The notes under the pieces: generated by a model
Databases searched by the model: none
What the model saw: only the letters and a program-made list of their open reading frames with translations
Told to the model about the DNA's origin: nothing
Shown here: positions 16,848-24,102 of the stretch, piece after piece
Numbering within the stretch: the stretch's first letter is position 1
Layout of the letters: each line of letters opens with the position of its first letter
Translations under genes and position numbers: made by a program
Assembly: GCA_030145195.1 (NCBI GenBank)
Contig: JAQYVY010000010.1
Coordinates: 1 to 64,000, forward strand
DNA: 64,000 bases
DNA from: Desulfuromonadales bacterium
GTDB lineage: Bacteria; Desulfobacterota; Desulfuromonadia; Desulfuromonadales; BM103
Reading direction: 5' to 3'

Positions 16848-17653
16848 CAACAAAACTCCCTGATAAGACTGGCAACCTCTTCCGGTCGACTGAGGAAAGT
16901 GGCATGACCGACGCCATCGAGCTCAACAATTGACCCGGACGCCAGCGTCTCAGCCAGCTGATGTCCGGCAGCGATCGGGGTAATCTGATCGAGAGCACCG
17001 TGAATCACCAGGGTCGGTTGCGAAATATCGGTCAGGACACCACGTTGATCCTGTTCACCAAGCAGCAACAGCAAGGCCTGGGCCGCGGTTTGATCTGGCA
17101 GAGAGCTTTGTCGCACCGCAAAATTTCGAATAACCCGCAGGCGCTCCTTTGAGAGATCTTCACCGGCAAAGGCCAGTGTAAAAAAGTCACTCAAGGTTGC
17201 CTCAAAATGTCTGCCCAGATTCCTGGCCATGGCTTTGACTTGAGCCGTTGGCAAGCCCAAAAGCCAGTCATCGCTCATAGTGAAACAAGGCGTTGTCCCG
17301 ATCAAGACCATGCGTTCTAACTTGACGGCAGGTTTCCGGGCGAGCTCCATAGCCAGCATGCCTCCGAGCGACCAGCCGACCAGACAGACCGGTTGGTCCT
17401 CAACGGCAGTAATCCATTCAGCCAGATCAGCAGCAATGGCCGACAACGAATACTCTTGCGCAGGGGATGACAGCCCATGGCCAGGAAGATCAGGTATCAG
17501 CAAGCGAAAATCTTGCTGGAGTTGCTCGGCCAGTTCGCTGAACACGGCAGCCGACATGGACCAACCGTGCAGTAAAACCAAAGGATGACCCTGCCCAACC
17601 TCATACCAGGAGAGCTTGCGATCATCAGAAAAGCGGAACTCGTGTCTGATCAT
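16847..17653 (-). CDS. bioH: Pimeloyl-ACP methyl ester esterase, BioH-like
   Basis: This 268-residue alpha/beta hydrolase has LLHGWSMSAAVF (oxyanion region), the nucleophile elbow GWSLGGMLA near 94-102, and late Asp (HGALDQITP) and His (GVGHATFL) residues. The WSLGG elbow and its place between bioF and bioC support BioH, which frees pimeloyl-ACP from its methyl ester. It overlaps the bioF stop (ATGA). Confidence 0.87.
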   Translation of the reverse strand: MIRHEFRFSDDRKLSWYEVGQGHPLVLLHGWSMSAAVFSELAEQLQQDFRLLIPDLPGHGLSSPAQEYSLSAIAADLAEWITAVEDQPVCLVGWSLGGMLAMELARKPAVKLERMVLIGTTPCFTMSDDWLLGLPTAQVKAMARNLGRHFEATLSDFFTLAFAGEDLSKERLRVIRNFAVRQSSLPDQTAAQALLLLLGEQDQRGVLTDISQPTLVIHGALDQITPIAAGHQLAETLASGSIVELDGVGHATFLSRPEEVASLIREFC

Positions 17654-18825
17654 CCGGCATGTTCTCCAACGGACGTCAGGATTTGCTTTGCCGCCTGTGC
17701 AAGATCAACCGGTTCATGGGTGGCCATAACTGTCGCCCGCAACCGACACAGCCCCTGCGGCACTGTCGGCGGACGGATTCCCTGCAAAAAGACGCCGTCC
17801 TCAAGAAGTTGTCGGGTAATTGTCATGGTTACCTCAGGCTCTCGGGTCAAGACCGGGACAATCTGGGTGGTACTTCCGAGTAGATCCAGTCCACCATCTG
17901 TCAACAACCCGGCCAGCAGAGCACGATTTCGCTCCAGCTTCTGCCGTAAATCCCGACCTTCAGCACTCTCAACCAAATCCAGAGCCGCCATCGCCGCAGC
18001 TGGCACCCCTGGCGGCAGACTGGTAGAAAAGATAAAAGCGCGGCTACGATTAATCAGGATGTCAATTGCCACGCGAGGTGCCGCGAGATAAGCGCCAGCA
18101 CCCCCCAACGCCTTGCCGAGCGTCCCCATGTGCAGATCAATCCGGTCGAGACAATCAAGATGCTCGCCGGTCCCTCGACCGGTCGCACCCAACACACCAG
18201 TCCCATGGGCATCATCAACCATCAGCAACGCATCATAGCGTTCCTTCAGGTCACAAAGTTCTCTTAAGGGGGCCATGTCACCGTCCATACTGAAGACCCC
18301 ATCAGTCACGATCAGCCAGCGACCTTTTCGCTGCGGGCGTTCTTTCTCCAACAACTCTTCCAACGCGGCCAGATCGCAATGCGGATAAATCAGGGTACGC
18401 GCCTGAGCGAGGCGGCAACCATCAATAATCGAAGCGTGATTCAGTTGATCAGAAAAGATCACGTCATCTGGACCAAACAGCCCCTGGAGAATCCCGTTGT
18501 TGGCAGCATAACCGCTATTAAACAACAAAGCACCGGTTGTGCCTTTGAACGCTGCGAGCCGTTCTTCAAGAGCAGCATGGGTTGGCAAGGTCCCGGAGAT
18601 CAGGCGACTGGCTCCTGACCCGGCACCAAATTGACGGGTTGCCGAGACCATGGCCTCAACCAGACTGCGGTGCCCGGCGATACCGAGGTAATTATTTGAA
18701 CAAAGCAACAGAACCTCGCGACCATCGACGTGGACCTTCGGCCCCTGTCCATCCTCAACCACGCGCAAAGAACGCAGCATCCCCTGACGGGACAAGAGCT
18801 CTAATTCTTTCTGCCAATTATGCAT
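17650..18825 (-). CDS. bioF: 8-amino-7-oxononanoate synthase
   Basis: The product is 391 residues from the ATG at 18825 (MHNWQKELE). The longer frame starts inside bioW and was rejected. This PLP enzyme has CSNNYLGIAGH, GSGASRLISGT, DDAHGTGVLG and the PLP lysine region MGTLGKALGGAGAYL. It condenses a pimeloyl thioester with alanine, the first step of biotin ring assembly. It overlaps bioW by 8 bases and bioH by 4. Confidence 0.96.
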   Translation of the reverse strand: MHNWQKELELLSRQGMLRSLRVVEDGQGPKVHVDGREVLLLCSNNYLGIAGHRSLVEAMVSATRQFGAGSGASRLISGTLPTHAALEERLAAFKGTTGALLFNSGYAANNGILQGLFGPDDVIFSDQLNHASIIDGCRLAQARTLIYPHCDLAALEELLEKERPQRKGRWLIVTDGVFSMDGDMAPLRELCDLKERYDALLMVDDAHGTGVLGATGRGTGEHLDCLDRIDLHMGTLGKALGGAGAYLAAPRVAIDILINRSRAFIFSTSLPPGVPAAAMAALDLVESAEGRDLRQKLERNRALLAGLLTDGGLDLLGSTTQIVPVLTREPEVTMTITRQLLEDGVFLQGIRPPTVPQGLCRLRATVMATHEPVDLAQAAKQILTSVGEHAG

Positions 18826-19624
18826 TATCTGACTCCAACTTTTGCGGCGGAGAGATCGGACCAAGAGCATCAAACAAAACCGGCTGACGTTCCAGATAAT
18901 CAATCAGTTCCGGTAGCGACACTGCGGGAGCAACAAAGAACACTCTGCCGCCGGAGGGATCACCGCTCGGTTTGAGATTGGTAATCCGCTGATAGCCATA
19001 CTTCGGATCAGAAACATAGCCGGTTGAGTAGGTTGGATCATCCGACCAACAGAGTTCCGCGACTACGCCCGGCGCAGAGAGAACTTTACCAGCCAGAACC
19101 AGCGCCTCGCGTACGCGATGATGCTTAAGGCCTGCTATCGTCAATTTGTCGACAATAATCTGACGCTGCGGCGGCGCCAGATCCATGCGACTGACCCTGA
19201 TGCCGCGACCGGCATCAGGTTCCAGTCGGTTGCCAGAGACCGCATCCATAATGATGGCACCACGCATAACCGTTCCACCTGGGCCAGGTCCAGAAGCCAG
19301 AAGGTGGATGGCCGCTGCCGCAACCACAGGAGCAACTCCAGCCCGACACAGCAGACTGCTAGCCGCCCGACGTCCGGTCTGCCAGTCGGCCGTCAGCAGG
19401 GTCGTCACTGCGGGCAACCTTTCGTAATGAACCGTTGCAGGATCGAGTCGCTCTGCGCTACAATGCACCTCGTGAGCGTCCCCATCGGAGTAATTCATGG
19501 CCCGAGCCATCAGAGTCGCCGTGGTTGCCTCAATTTCGTCGCCACCAACAATCCGCTCTGCTCCAGAGTGATGTCGGCCGTTACGAGAGGCGCGCATTCG
19601 CAAAGAAAAAAGGTCTATTTTCAT
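18818..19624 (-). CDS. bioW: 6-carboxyhexanoate-CoA ligase (pimeloyl-CoA synthetase)
   Basis: This is a 268-residue protein. The N-terminal LFSLRMRASRNGRHHSGAERIV (split here: LFSLRMRAS, then HHSGAERIV) is the BioW signature. Later come GRGIRVSRMD and YGYQRITNLKP. BioW activates free pimelate with ATP and CoA. It is the first gene of the operon and lies behind a BirA-like operator. Its presence with bioC and bioH is unusual (see findings). Confidence 0.93.
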   Translation of the reverse strand: MKIDLFSLRMRASRNGRHHSGAERIVGGDEIEATTATLMARAMNYSDGDAHEVHCSAERLDPATVHYERLPAVTTLLTADWQTGRRAASSLLCRAGVAPVVAAAAIHLLASGPGPGGTVMRGAIIMDAVSGNRLEPDAGRGIRVSRMDLAPPQRQIIVDKLTIAGLKHHRVREALVLAGKVLSAPGVVAELCWSDDPTYSTGYVSDPKYGYQRITNLKPSGDPSGGRVFFVAPAVSLPELIDYLERQPVLFDALGPISPPQKLESDNA

Positions 19625-19653
19625 GGGTCAAGAAACTACCATTGGATCGGCCT

Positions 19654-19686
19654 ATTGTCAACCAGCAGAAACGCACGGTTGACAAT
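19654..19686 (-). promoter_or_regulatory. BirA-like biotin operator and promoter of bioWFHC
   Basis: Perfect inverted repeat ATTGTCAACC (19654-19663) and GGTTGACAAT (19677-19686) with a 13-base spacer. The known enterobacterial BirA operator is TTGTAAACC/GGTTTACAA with a slightly longer spacer, so each arm differs at one base. On the minus strand TTGACA in the downstream arm serves as a -35 box, followed after 17 bases by a weak -10 (TAGTTT). BirA bound with biotinyl-AMP would block transcription. Confidence 0.72.
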
Positions 19687-19694
19687 CCATTTCG

Positions 19695-19727
19695 CAAGCC
19701 CGAATCAGAAAATATCGGGCTTTTTAA
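19695..19727 (+). terminator. Plus-strand hairpin and T-run upstream of ccsB
   Basis: AGCCCGA (from 19697) pairs with TCGGGCT (ending about 19721), followed by TTTT. It points toward ccsB although no plus-strand gene precedes it. It may be an attenuator of ccsB or the end of a short RNA. Confidence 0.5.
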
Positions 19728-19763
19728 CCACCAACTCAACGATTAAAGACCCCTATAGCACTT

Positions 19764-20555
19764 ATGTCGAAACCATTACTTCTGCTGCTCTTTGCCCTCT
19801 ACCTGACAGCAACCATCGGCTATCTGGCCCACCTTATTTGTCGTCGAACACTCTTCGCCAAAATCGCCTTGGGTTTAATTTTCAGTGGTGTCCTGTTGCA
19901 GACCGGGCTGCTGGCTCAGCGCTGGTGGGTAGCGGGTTACATGCCGGTCACAAACCTGTTTGCCACCCTCTTCTTTTTCAGTTGGGCGCTGGCCCTGATC
20001 TACCTCTATTTCGAATTGCGCTATCGAATTCGAGCGACCGGCCTCTTCGTCATGCTGCTCAACCTGGTACTACTCGGCGGTGCAGTGCCACGAGACAGCA
20101 CCATTTCAGCATTGATCCCTAGTCTGGACACACCACTTTTTAGCTTGCACATCCTCTTCTCTTTTACCGGTTACGCTTTTTTCGCCATGGCCTTTTCAAT
20201 CGGTGCCCTCTACCTAGTACAGACGCGTCTGCAGACAGAAATGCTGCCCGACCTCTCAACTTTGCGCCGCATCAACGAAGAAGCGATCTTCCTCGGCTTT
20301 GGGCTGTTTACCCTTTGCATGGTCGCTGGTAGCCTCTGGGCTCATATCGCCTGGGGACACTGGTTCAGCTGGAACATCAAAAGCGTCTGGTCGATCCTCG
20401 TGTGGATTTTCTATGCCGGCATGTGTCATGCCAAATTTATCCGTCGCTGGCAAGGCAGTGTCTATGCCTGGCTCTCCATTGTCGGCTTCGGTATTGTCCT
20501 CTTTACCTATCTCGGCATCGGCCTGCTGCTCGAAAGCAATCATCCCCTGGAGTAA
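19764..20555 (+). CDS. ccsB: Cytochrome c assembly protein, CcsB/CcsA (HemX-like) family
   Basis: This is a 263-residue protein with about eight helices. The periplasmic heme-handling region reads WGHWFSWNIKSVWSILVW near 192-209. It aligns with the WWD motif of CcsA/ResC (WGxxWxWDPKE), but the DPKE part is NIKS. Neighbouring resB supports a system II cytochrome c maturation role (heme export and attachment in the periplasm). The family also includes HemX proteins with no attachment role, which the altered motif leaves possible. Confidence 0.8.
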   Translation: MSKPLLLLLFALYLTATIGYLAHLICRRTLFAKIALGLIFSGVLLQTGLLAQRWWVAGYMPVTNLFATLFFFSWALALIYLYFELRYRIRATGLFVMLLNLVLLGGAVPRDSTISALIPSLDTPLFSLHILFSFTGYAFFAMAFSIGALYLVQTRLQTEMLPDLSTLRRINEEAIFLGFGLFTLCMVAGSLWAHIAWGHWFSWNIKSVWSILVWIFYAGMCHAKFIRRWQGSVYAWLSIVGFGIVLFTYLGIGLLLESNHPLE

Positions 20556-20558
20556 TAC

Positions 20559-21635
20559 GTGGAGACGTCACCCCAAACAGCCAAAACAGTTTTGCTGCGA
20601 CTCTGGGAATTCCTCTGTTCCTTGAAGGTAGCGATCGTCCTGGCTTCGGCAGCAGCCTTGCTGATTATGGGCGGTTCGCTGGTCATGCACTACAATCCAA
20701 GAATCTTTGGCGGCATGGAACAGGAAATCATGAGCGAATGGCTACCAGGAGCCTGGAGCCAGGCGCCGCAACTGGTCTTCTGGGTTCCACTCAGCGGCCT
20801 ATGCGTGATCCTCTTTGCCATCAACACGCTCTGCTGTCTGATCGACTGGCTCGGTAAAATCAGCACTCGCTGGCGCAAAACGGGCGAATACCTGATTCAT
20901 ACCGGCTTCATACTACTGACCATCGCTTACCTTTGGGGCAACCTTGCAGGCTTCCGCTCCGGGCCGCACAGCATCTTTCCCGGCACCGAGATCAAGATTC
21001 CCCATATGCCGGAATATACCCTGAGGCTTGAGAGCTTCACCCCGCAGCTCAATCCTCAAGGCCGACCTCTCGACATGGTCAACCAGGTGTCTCTTCGGCA
21101 GAATGGTAAAACCGTCAGACAAGCGGAGGTCAGAATCAATCACCCGCTGATTCATGACGGCCTGATTATTTTACCAACCTCTTTTGGGCAAGCGCTGCAA
21201 GGCTTTCGCTTCCACCTGCCTGAGCAAGGCATGATCAACCTCGCCAAAGGAAGTCGACTGACCCTGGCGAACGGACAGATACTCAGGATCCGACAGTTGC
21301 TGCCCGACGCCCGCCGCTCGGGACGAGGTCAGGTCCAGCAGGTCGGTGACCGACTCGGTAATCCGGCGATGCAAATCGTCGTCCAGAAAACGGACAACAG
21401 CACTTGGCAAGGTTGGTATTTTCTGCGCGAAGGCTTGCCAACCGAGCTGAGCGAAGCAGGCATTCTCCTGCGGCCGATCGAGCCGATCTTCAAAACGTAC
21501 AGTCTCCTGACCATCAACCGAGACCCTGGGGACAAACTCGCTCTGGTTGGAAGCCTCTGTCTCTCCATCGGTGTAATCCTGGCGTTCTTTTCGTTCTACC
21601 GAAAAAGAGCGCGGGGCGATAGACCAGACGTTTAA
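20559..21635 (+). CDS. resB: ResB/Ccs1-like cytochrome c maturation protein
   Basis: This 358-residue protein starts at the GTG at 20559, 3 bases after the ccsB stop. N-terminal helices (SLKVAIVLASAAALLIMGGSL; VPLSGLCVILFAINTLCCLIDW) carry the ResB pattern, followed by a large beta-rich periplasmic domain and a C-terminal helix (LVGSLCLSIGVILAFFSFY). ResB works with CcsB to deliver and attach heme to apocytochromes. It is shorter than classical ResB (450 or more), as in the short forms found in Geobacter relatives. Confidence 0.82.
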   Translation: METSPQTAKTVLLRLWEFLCSLKVAIVLASAAALLIMGGSLVMHYNPRIFGGMEQEIMSEWLPGAWSQAPQLVFWVPLSGLCVILFAINTLCCLIDWLGKISTRWRKTGEYLIHTGFILLTIAYLWGNLAGFRSGPHSIFPGTEIKIPHMPEYTLRLESFTPQLNPQGRPLDMVNQVSLRQNGKTVRQAEVRINHPLIHDGLIILPTSFGQALQGFRFHLPEQGMINLAKGSRLTLANGQILRIRQLLPDARRSGRGQVQQVGDRLGNPAMQIVVQKTDNSTWQGWYFLREGLPTELSEAGILLRPIEPIFKTYSLLTINRDPGDKLALVGSLCLSIGVILAFFSFYRKRARGDRPDV

Positions 21636-21712
21636 TTCTCGTTACGGCTTGGCTGCAATGGCAGCATCCGATACTATTGTCTTAACTTAATTAATAAATC
21701 CAGGGGCATACC

Positions 21713-22702
21713 ATGACGATAATGAAGAGCCATACCATTCTGATTGTCGATGACGTTGCCAAGCGCCGCCTGCACCTGAAATCGATGCTGTTGGAGCGGG
21801 AAGAGACAGTACTGGAAGTTGAGACCGCGGAAGCTGCCCTGGAAGTGATGCGGCAAAAGGTTCCAAGCCTGGTGATTACCGAGACAGAGCTTCCCACCCG
21901 TAGCGGTCTCTATTTGCTACAGGAGATCAAGCAGAATTACCCCGAAACTGAGGTCATCCTGACCACCCATAACGCCTCTTCTTTCAGCCTGCTACAGGCC
22001 TTGCGTCATGGCGCTTTCGACTTTATCGTCCGTCCGATTGACACCTCCGAGATCCTCTTCAACATCGTCGACAAAGCCTTTTCCCAGCTCGATCTCCGCC
22101 AGCAGAACCAGCGACTGATGGCAGAGCTGGAACATCGCAATCAGGCAATGGTCCAAACCTTGGCAATGATGACCTCACTCAGTGAAGCCATCGAGAAGAT
22201 CAACTCGGCGATCGAAGTCAGTGACCTGCTGAGTCGTCTGCTCGATGCAGCATTGGGGACCTTGAATGCAAAACGTGGTCTGCTGGCCCTGATCCGCAGC
22301 AACGGTCGCAACCACTTTGGCATCAAAATGAGTCGTGGCATCCCAGCTGACTTTGCTCAACAGCATCACGAAAATCTTCCAGAAGGATTACTTCTCGACA
22401 TTTCCCGTAGCGGCAGTCCGGTCATCGTCGCTGACGCCCTCCCCGCCTACATGACAGACCGGGTGACAACCAATGAACAAACCATCTTTGCCGACCCCGG
22501 CCTCTTGGCCGTGCCGCTGTATCACCGCGACCGCGCCATCGGCGTTATGATGCTGTTTGGACATGCTGAAGAGGCACCTTTCACCGACCCCAACCTGCAG
22601 TTCCTGGTACAACTGGCACATCACGCCGCAATTGCCCTTGAGAAAGCGGGCATCATTCATCAATTGAAGCGTAAGAGTAAGACGGCTGAGGAAAAAAGTT
22701 GA
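21713..22702 (+). CDS. Receiver-like domain plus GAF domain protein
   Basis: This is a 329-residue protein. A CheY-like domain covers 8-120 and starts with ILIVDDVAKRR. The segment PSLVITETELPTRSG aligns with the phosphorylation site, but the accepting Asp is Glu, and the conserved Lys near 106 is Arg (IVRPID). A coiled stretch (125-165) leads to a GAF domain (about 170-315). No output domain is visible. It may act as a non-phosphorylated scaffold. ATG at 21713 is preferred because of the upstream AGGGG; 21722 is possible. Confidence 0.83.
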   Translation: MTIMKSHTILIVDDVAKRRLHLKSMLLEREETVLEVETAEAALEVMRQKVPSLVITETELPTRSGLYLLQEIKQNYPETEVILTTHNASSFSLLQALRHGAFDFIVRPIDTSEILFNIVDKAFSQLDLRQQNQRLMAELEHRNQAMVQTLAMMTSLSEAIEKINSAIEVSDLLSRLLDAALGTLNAKRGLLALIRSNGRNHFGIKMSRGIPADFAQQHHENLPEGLLLDISRSGSPVIVADALPAYMTDRVTTNEQTIFADPGLLAVPLYHRDRAIGVMMLFGHAEEAPFTDPNLQFLVQLAHHAAIALEKAGIIHQLKRKSKTAEEKS

Positions 22703-22902
22703 AGGGGGAAGAAAGGTTTCCAATGCAAGCATTAACGACCTAAAGACATTCAAGAATTAATTGCGAGAGCATTATTTAGAATATGTGTTTGTAAGCACTC
22801 ACGGGCAAGGTAAGGATTGAGATTGACCTTTAATCCGTGCTGACAATGGTGACTTTTAAGAATGGCCCATTGAACAATATCAGGCCCTTCACATAAATAT
22901 TG

Positions 22903-23574
22903 TCAACTGTGAATGATTTTATTGTCAAGTTCAACCAGGCTATTTACCGTAATCGTAGGTTCTATACCCCAAGGATCAAAGACAGCATCAGTAGAGCGTC
23001 GAACCCACGCCGATTTCATCCCTGCGGAAATCGCACCGATCACATCAAAAGGATTACTCGAAATCAACCACGCACAGCCCCCAGTCGACTTTGATTGCCT
23101 GAGAAAATGACTATATACACCTGGATTAGGTTTGAATGATTTGACATCGTCACAACTCACGACATCGAGAAACAGATCTCGTATCCTAGCGTTGTTCAAC
23201 AACATTTCCAGGGCATCTGCTGCGCCATTTGAAAAGGCATAGAGACGAAAGCCAGCTTCCTTCAAACGGGTCAAGCCCTCTTTAACGTCATCAAAAGCAG
23301 GAAGGACACGATAGAGACTCATCAATTCCTTCTTCTGTTCATCACTCAGATTGGTTCCATAATAAGAACAGGTATAATCTAGGGCCTGACTTGTACAGAC
23401 GGCAAAGGTTTCGTAGTGTTGCATCAGGCCTTTGCGAAACGAATACTCCAATTGCTTGTCTCGCCAGGTGTTTGAAAAAGTTTTGGCTTTATCTCCGACC
23501 AGCTCTTCCAGTGCTGTCAAAACACCCTGTGTGTTAATCAGGGTGCCATATACGTCAAAACCGAGTGTTGTCAT
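22903..23574 (-). CDS. HAD-superfamily hydrolase, haloacid dehalogenase type II
   Basis: This 223-residue HAD has motif I FDVYGTLI (nucleophile Asp), motif II FSNGAAD, the lysine in SFKPNPGVY, and the acidic motif region SSNPFDVIGA. The SSNPFD sequence and helical cap are characteristic of L-2-haloacid dehalogenases (type II). A site AGGAGA lies 5 bases before the ATG. In this organism the physiological substrate may be another phosphorylated or halogenated acid. Confidence 0.88.
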   Translation of the reverse strand: MTTLGFDVYGTLINTQGVLTALEELVGDKAKTFSNTWRDKQLEYSFRKGLMQHYETFAVCTSQALDYTCSYYGTNLSDEQKKELMSLYRVLPAFDDVKEGLTRLKEAGFRLYAFSNGAADALEMLLNNARIRDLFLDVVSCDDVKSFKPNPGVYSHFLRQSKSTGGCAWLISSNPFDVIGAISAGMKSAWVRRSTDAVFDPWGIEPTITVNSLVELDNKIIHS

Positions 23575-23587
23575 AACCTTCTCCTGT

Positions 23588-23866
23588 TTATCTACCCTTG
23601 TGTCTGATCATTACACCATCATTCACTGAACAGGTCGAACTGAATTCTGTCTCTGCGCCGGTGGCCTGCAATACAGCCTTTACAGTACGGTCGGTATTGC
23701 TGTTATTTATTGGGCTTCCTGAAACGCAAATTTCATTCATCTTAATTTCTTCTTCAACGTTTAATGAATTATATTCGTCTTCCGCAGAAAGAACAGCGCT
23801 GGGTACTATAAATTCCGTATTTTTTTGATTGTTGATTTTAACCGCAAGATGAATTTCACAGCACAT
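23588..23866 (-). CDS. Doubtful small ORF upstream of the dehalogenase
   Basis: A 92-codon frame ends 13 bases before the dehalogenase start. Its first ATG falls right after the T-run of a terminator, with no room for a ribosome binding site. A shorter 50-residue form beginning MNEICVSG has a weak site. Composition is protein-like but I recognise no family. Confidence 0.3.
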   Translation of the reverse strand: MCCEIHLAVKINNQKNTEFIVPSAVLSAEDEYNSLNVEEEIKMNEICVSGSPINNSNTDRTVKAVLQATGAETEFSSTCSVNDGVMIRHKGR

Positions 23867-23870
23867 TATA

Positions 23871-23905
23871 GAGAAAAAGCGGCCACCTGAAATCAGGTGA
23901 CCGCT
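23871..23905 (-). terminator. Terminator of the xseA-dxs transcript region
   Basis: AGCGGCCACCTGA (23878-23890) pairs with TCAGGTGACCGCT (23893-23905) apart from one mismatch. On the minus strand it is followed by TTTTTCTC, so it ends transcription from dxs. Confidence 0.75.
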
Positions 23906-23953
23906 AACACTAACGAGAGCTATGGAATCAAACCAAACAACTCACTAAGCAAT

Positions 23954-24102
23954 GATGCTCTCGCAAAAAATCATGGGATTGCTAAGTAAAAATTTCGTCC
24001 GACAAGGCCTGGTGTTTTTTCAGGGTCGAAGGCATACATATGGTATGTCGAGGTCCTGAAAAAACGCAGTAACGCCGTAGGGCGGACTTTTGCGACGCCA
24101 TC
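23954..24102. repeat. 149-bp palindromic (MITE-like) element at the end of dxs
   Basis: The ends are inverted repeats: GATGNNNTCGCAAAA (23954-23968) and TTTTGCGANNNCATC (24088-24102). Inside, GTCCG (23998-24002) pairs with CGGAC (24083-24087), GTTTTTTCAGG (24014-24024) with CCTGAAAAAAC (24055-24065), and CATAC with GTATG at the centre (24033-24047). The whole could fold into one long hairpin. The right end includes two bases of the dxs stop codon. Confidence 0.75.

Noticed and set aside
19118-20122. 334-codon plus-strand frame antisense to bioW and running into ccsB
   Set aside because: It crosses the bioW operator and overlaps two well-supported genes; its sequence shows no domain features.
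22703-22902. Possible small RNA or gene between the receiver-GAF gene and the dehalogenase
   Set aside because: Convergent gap without a credible promoter, hairpin with T-run or ribosome binding site.
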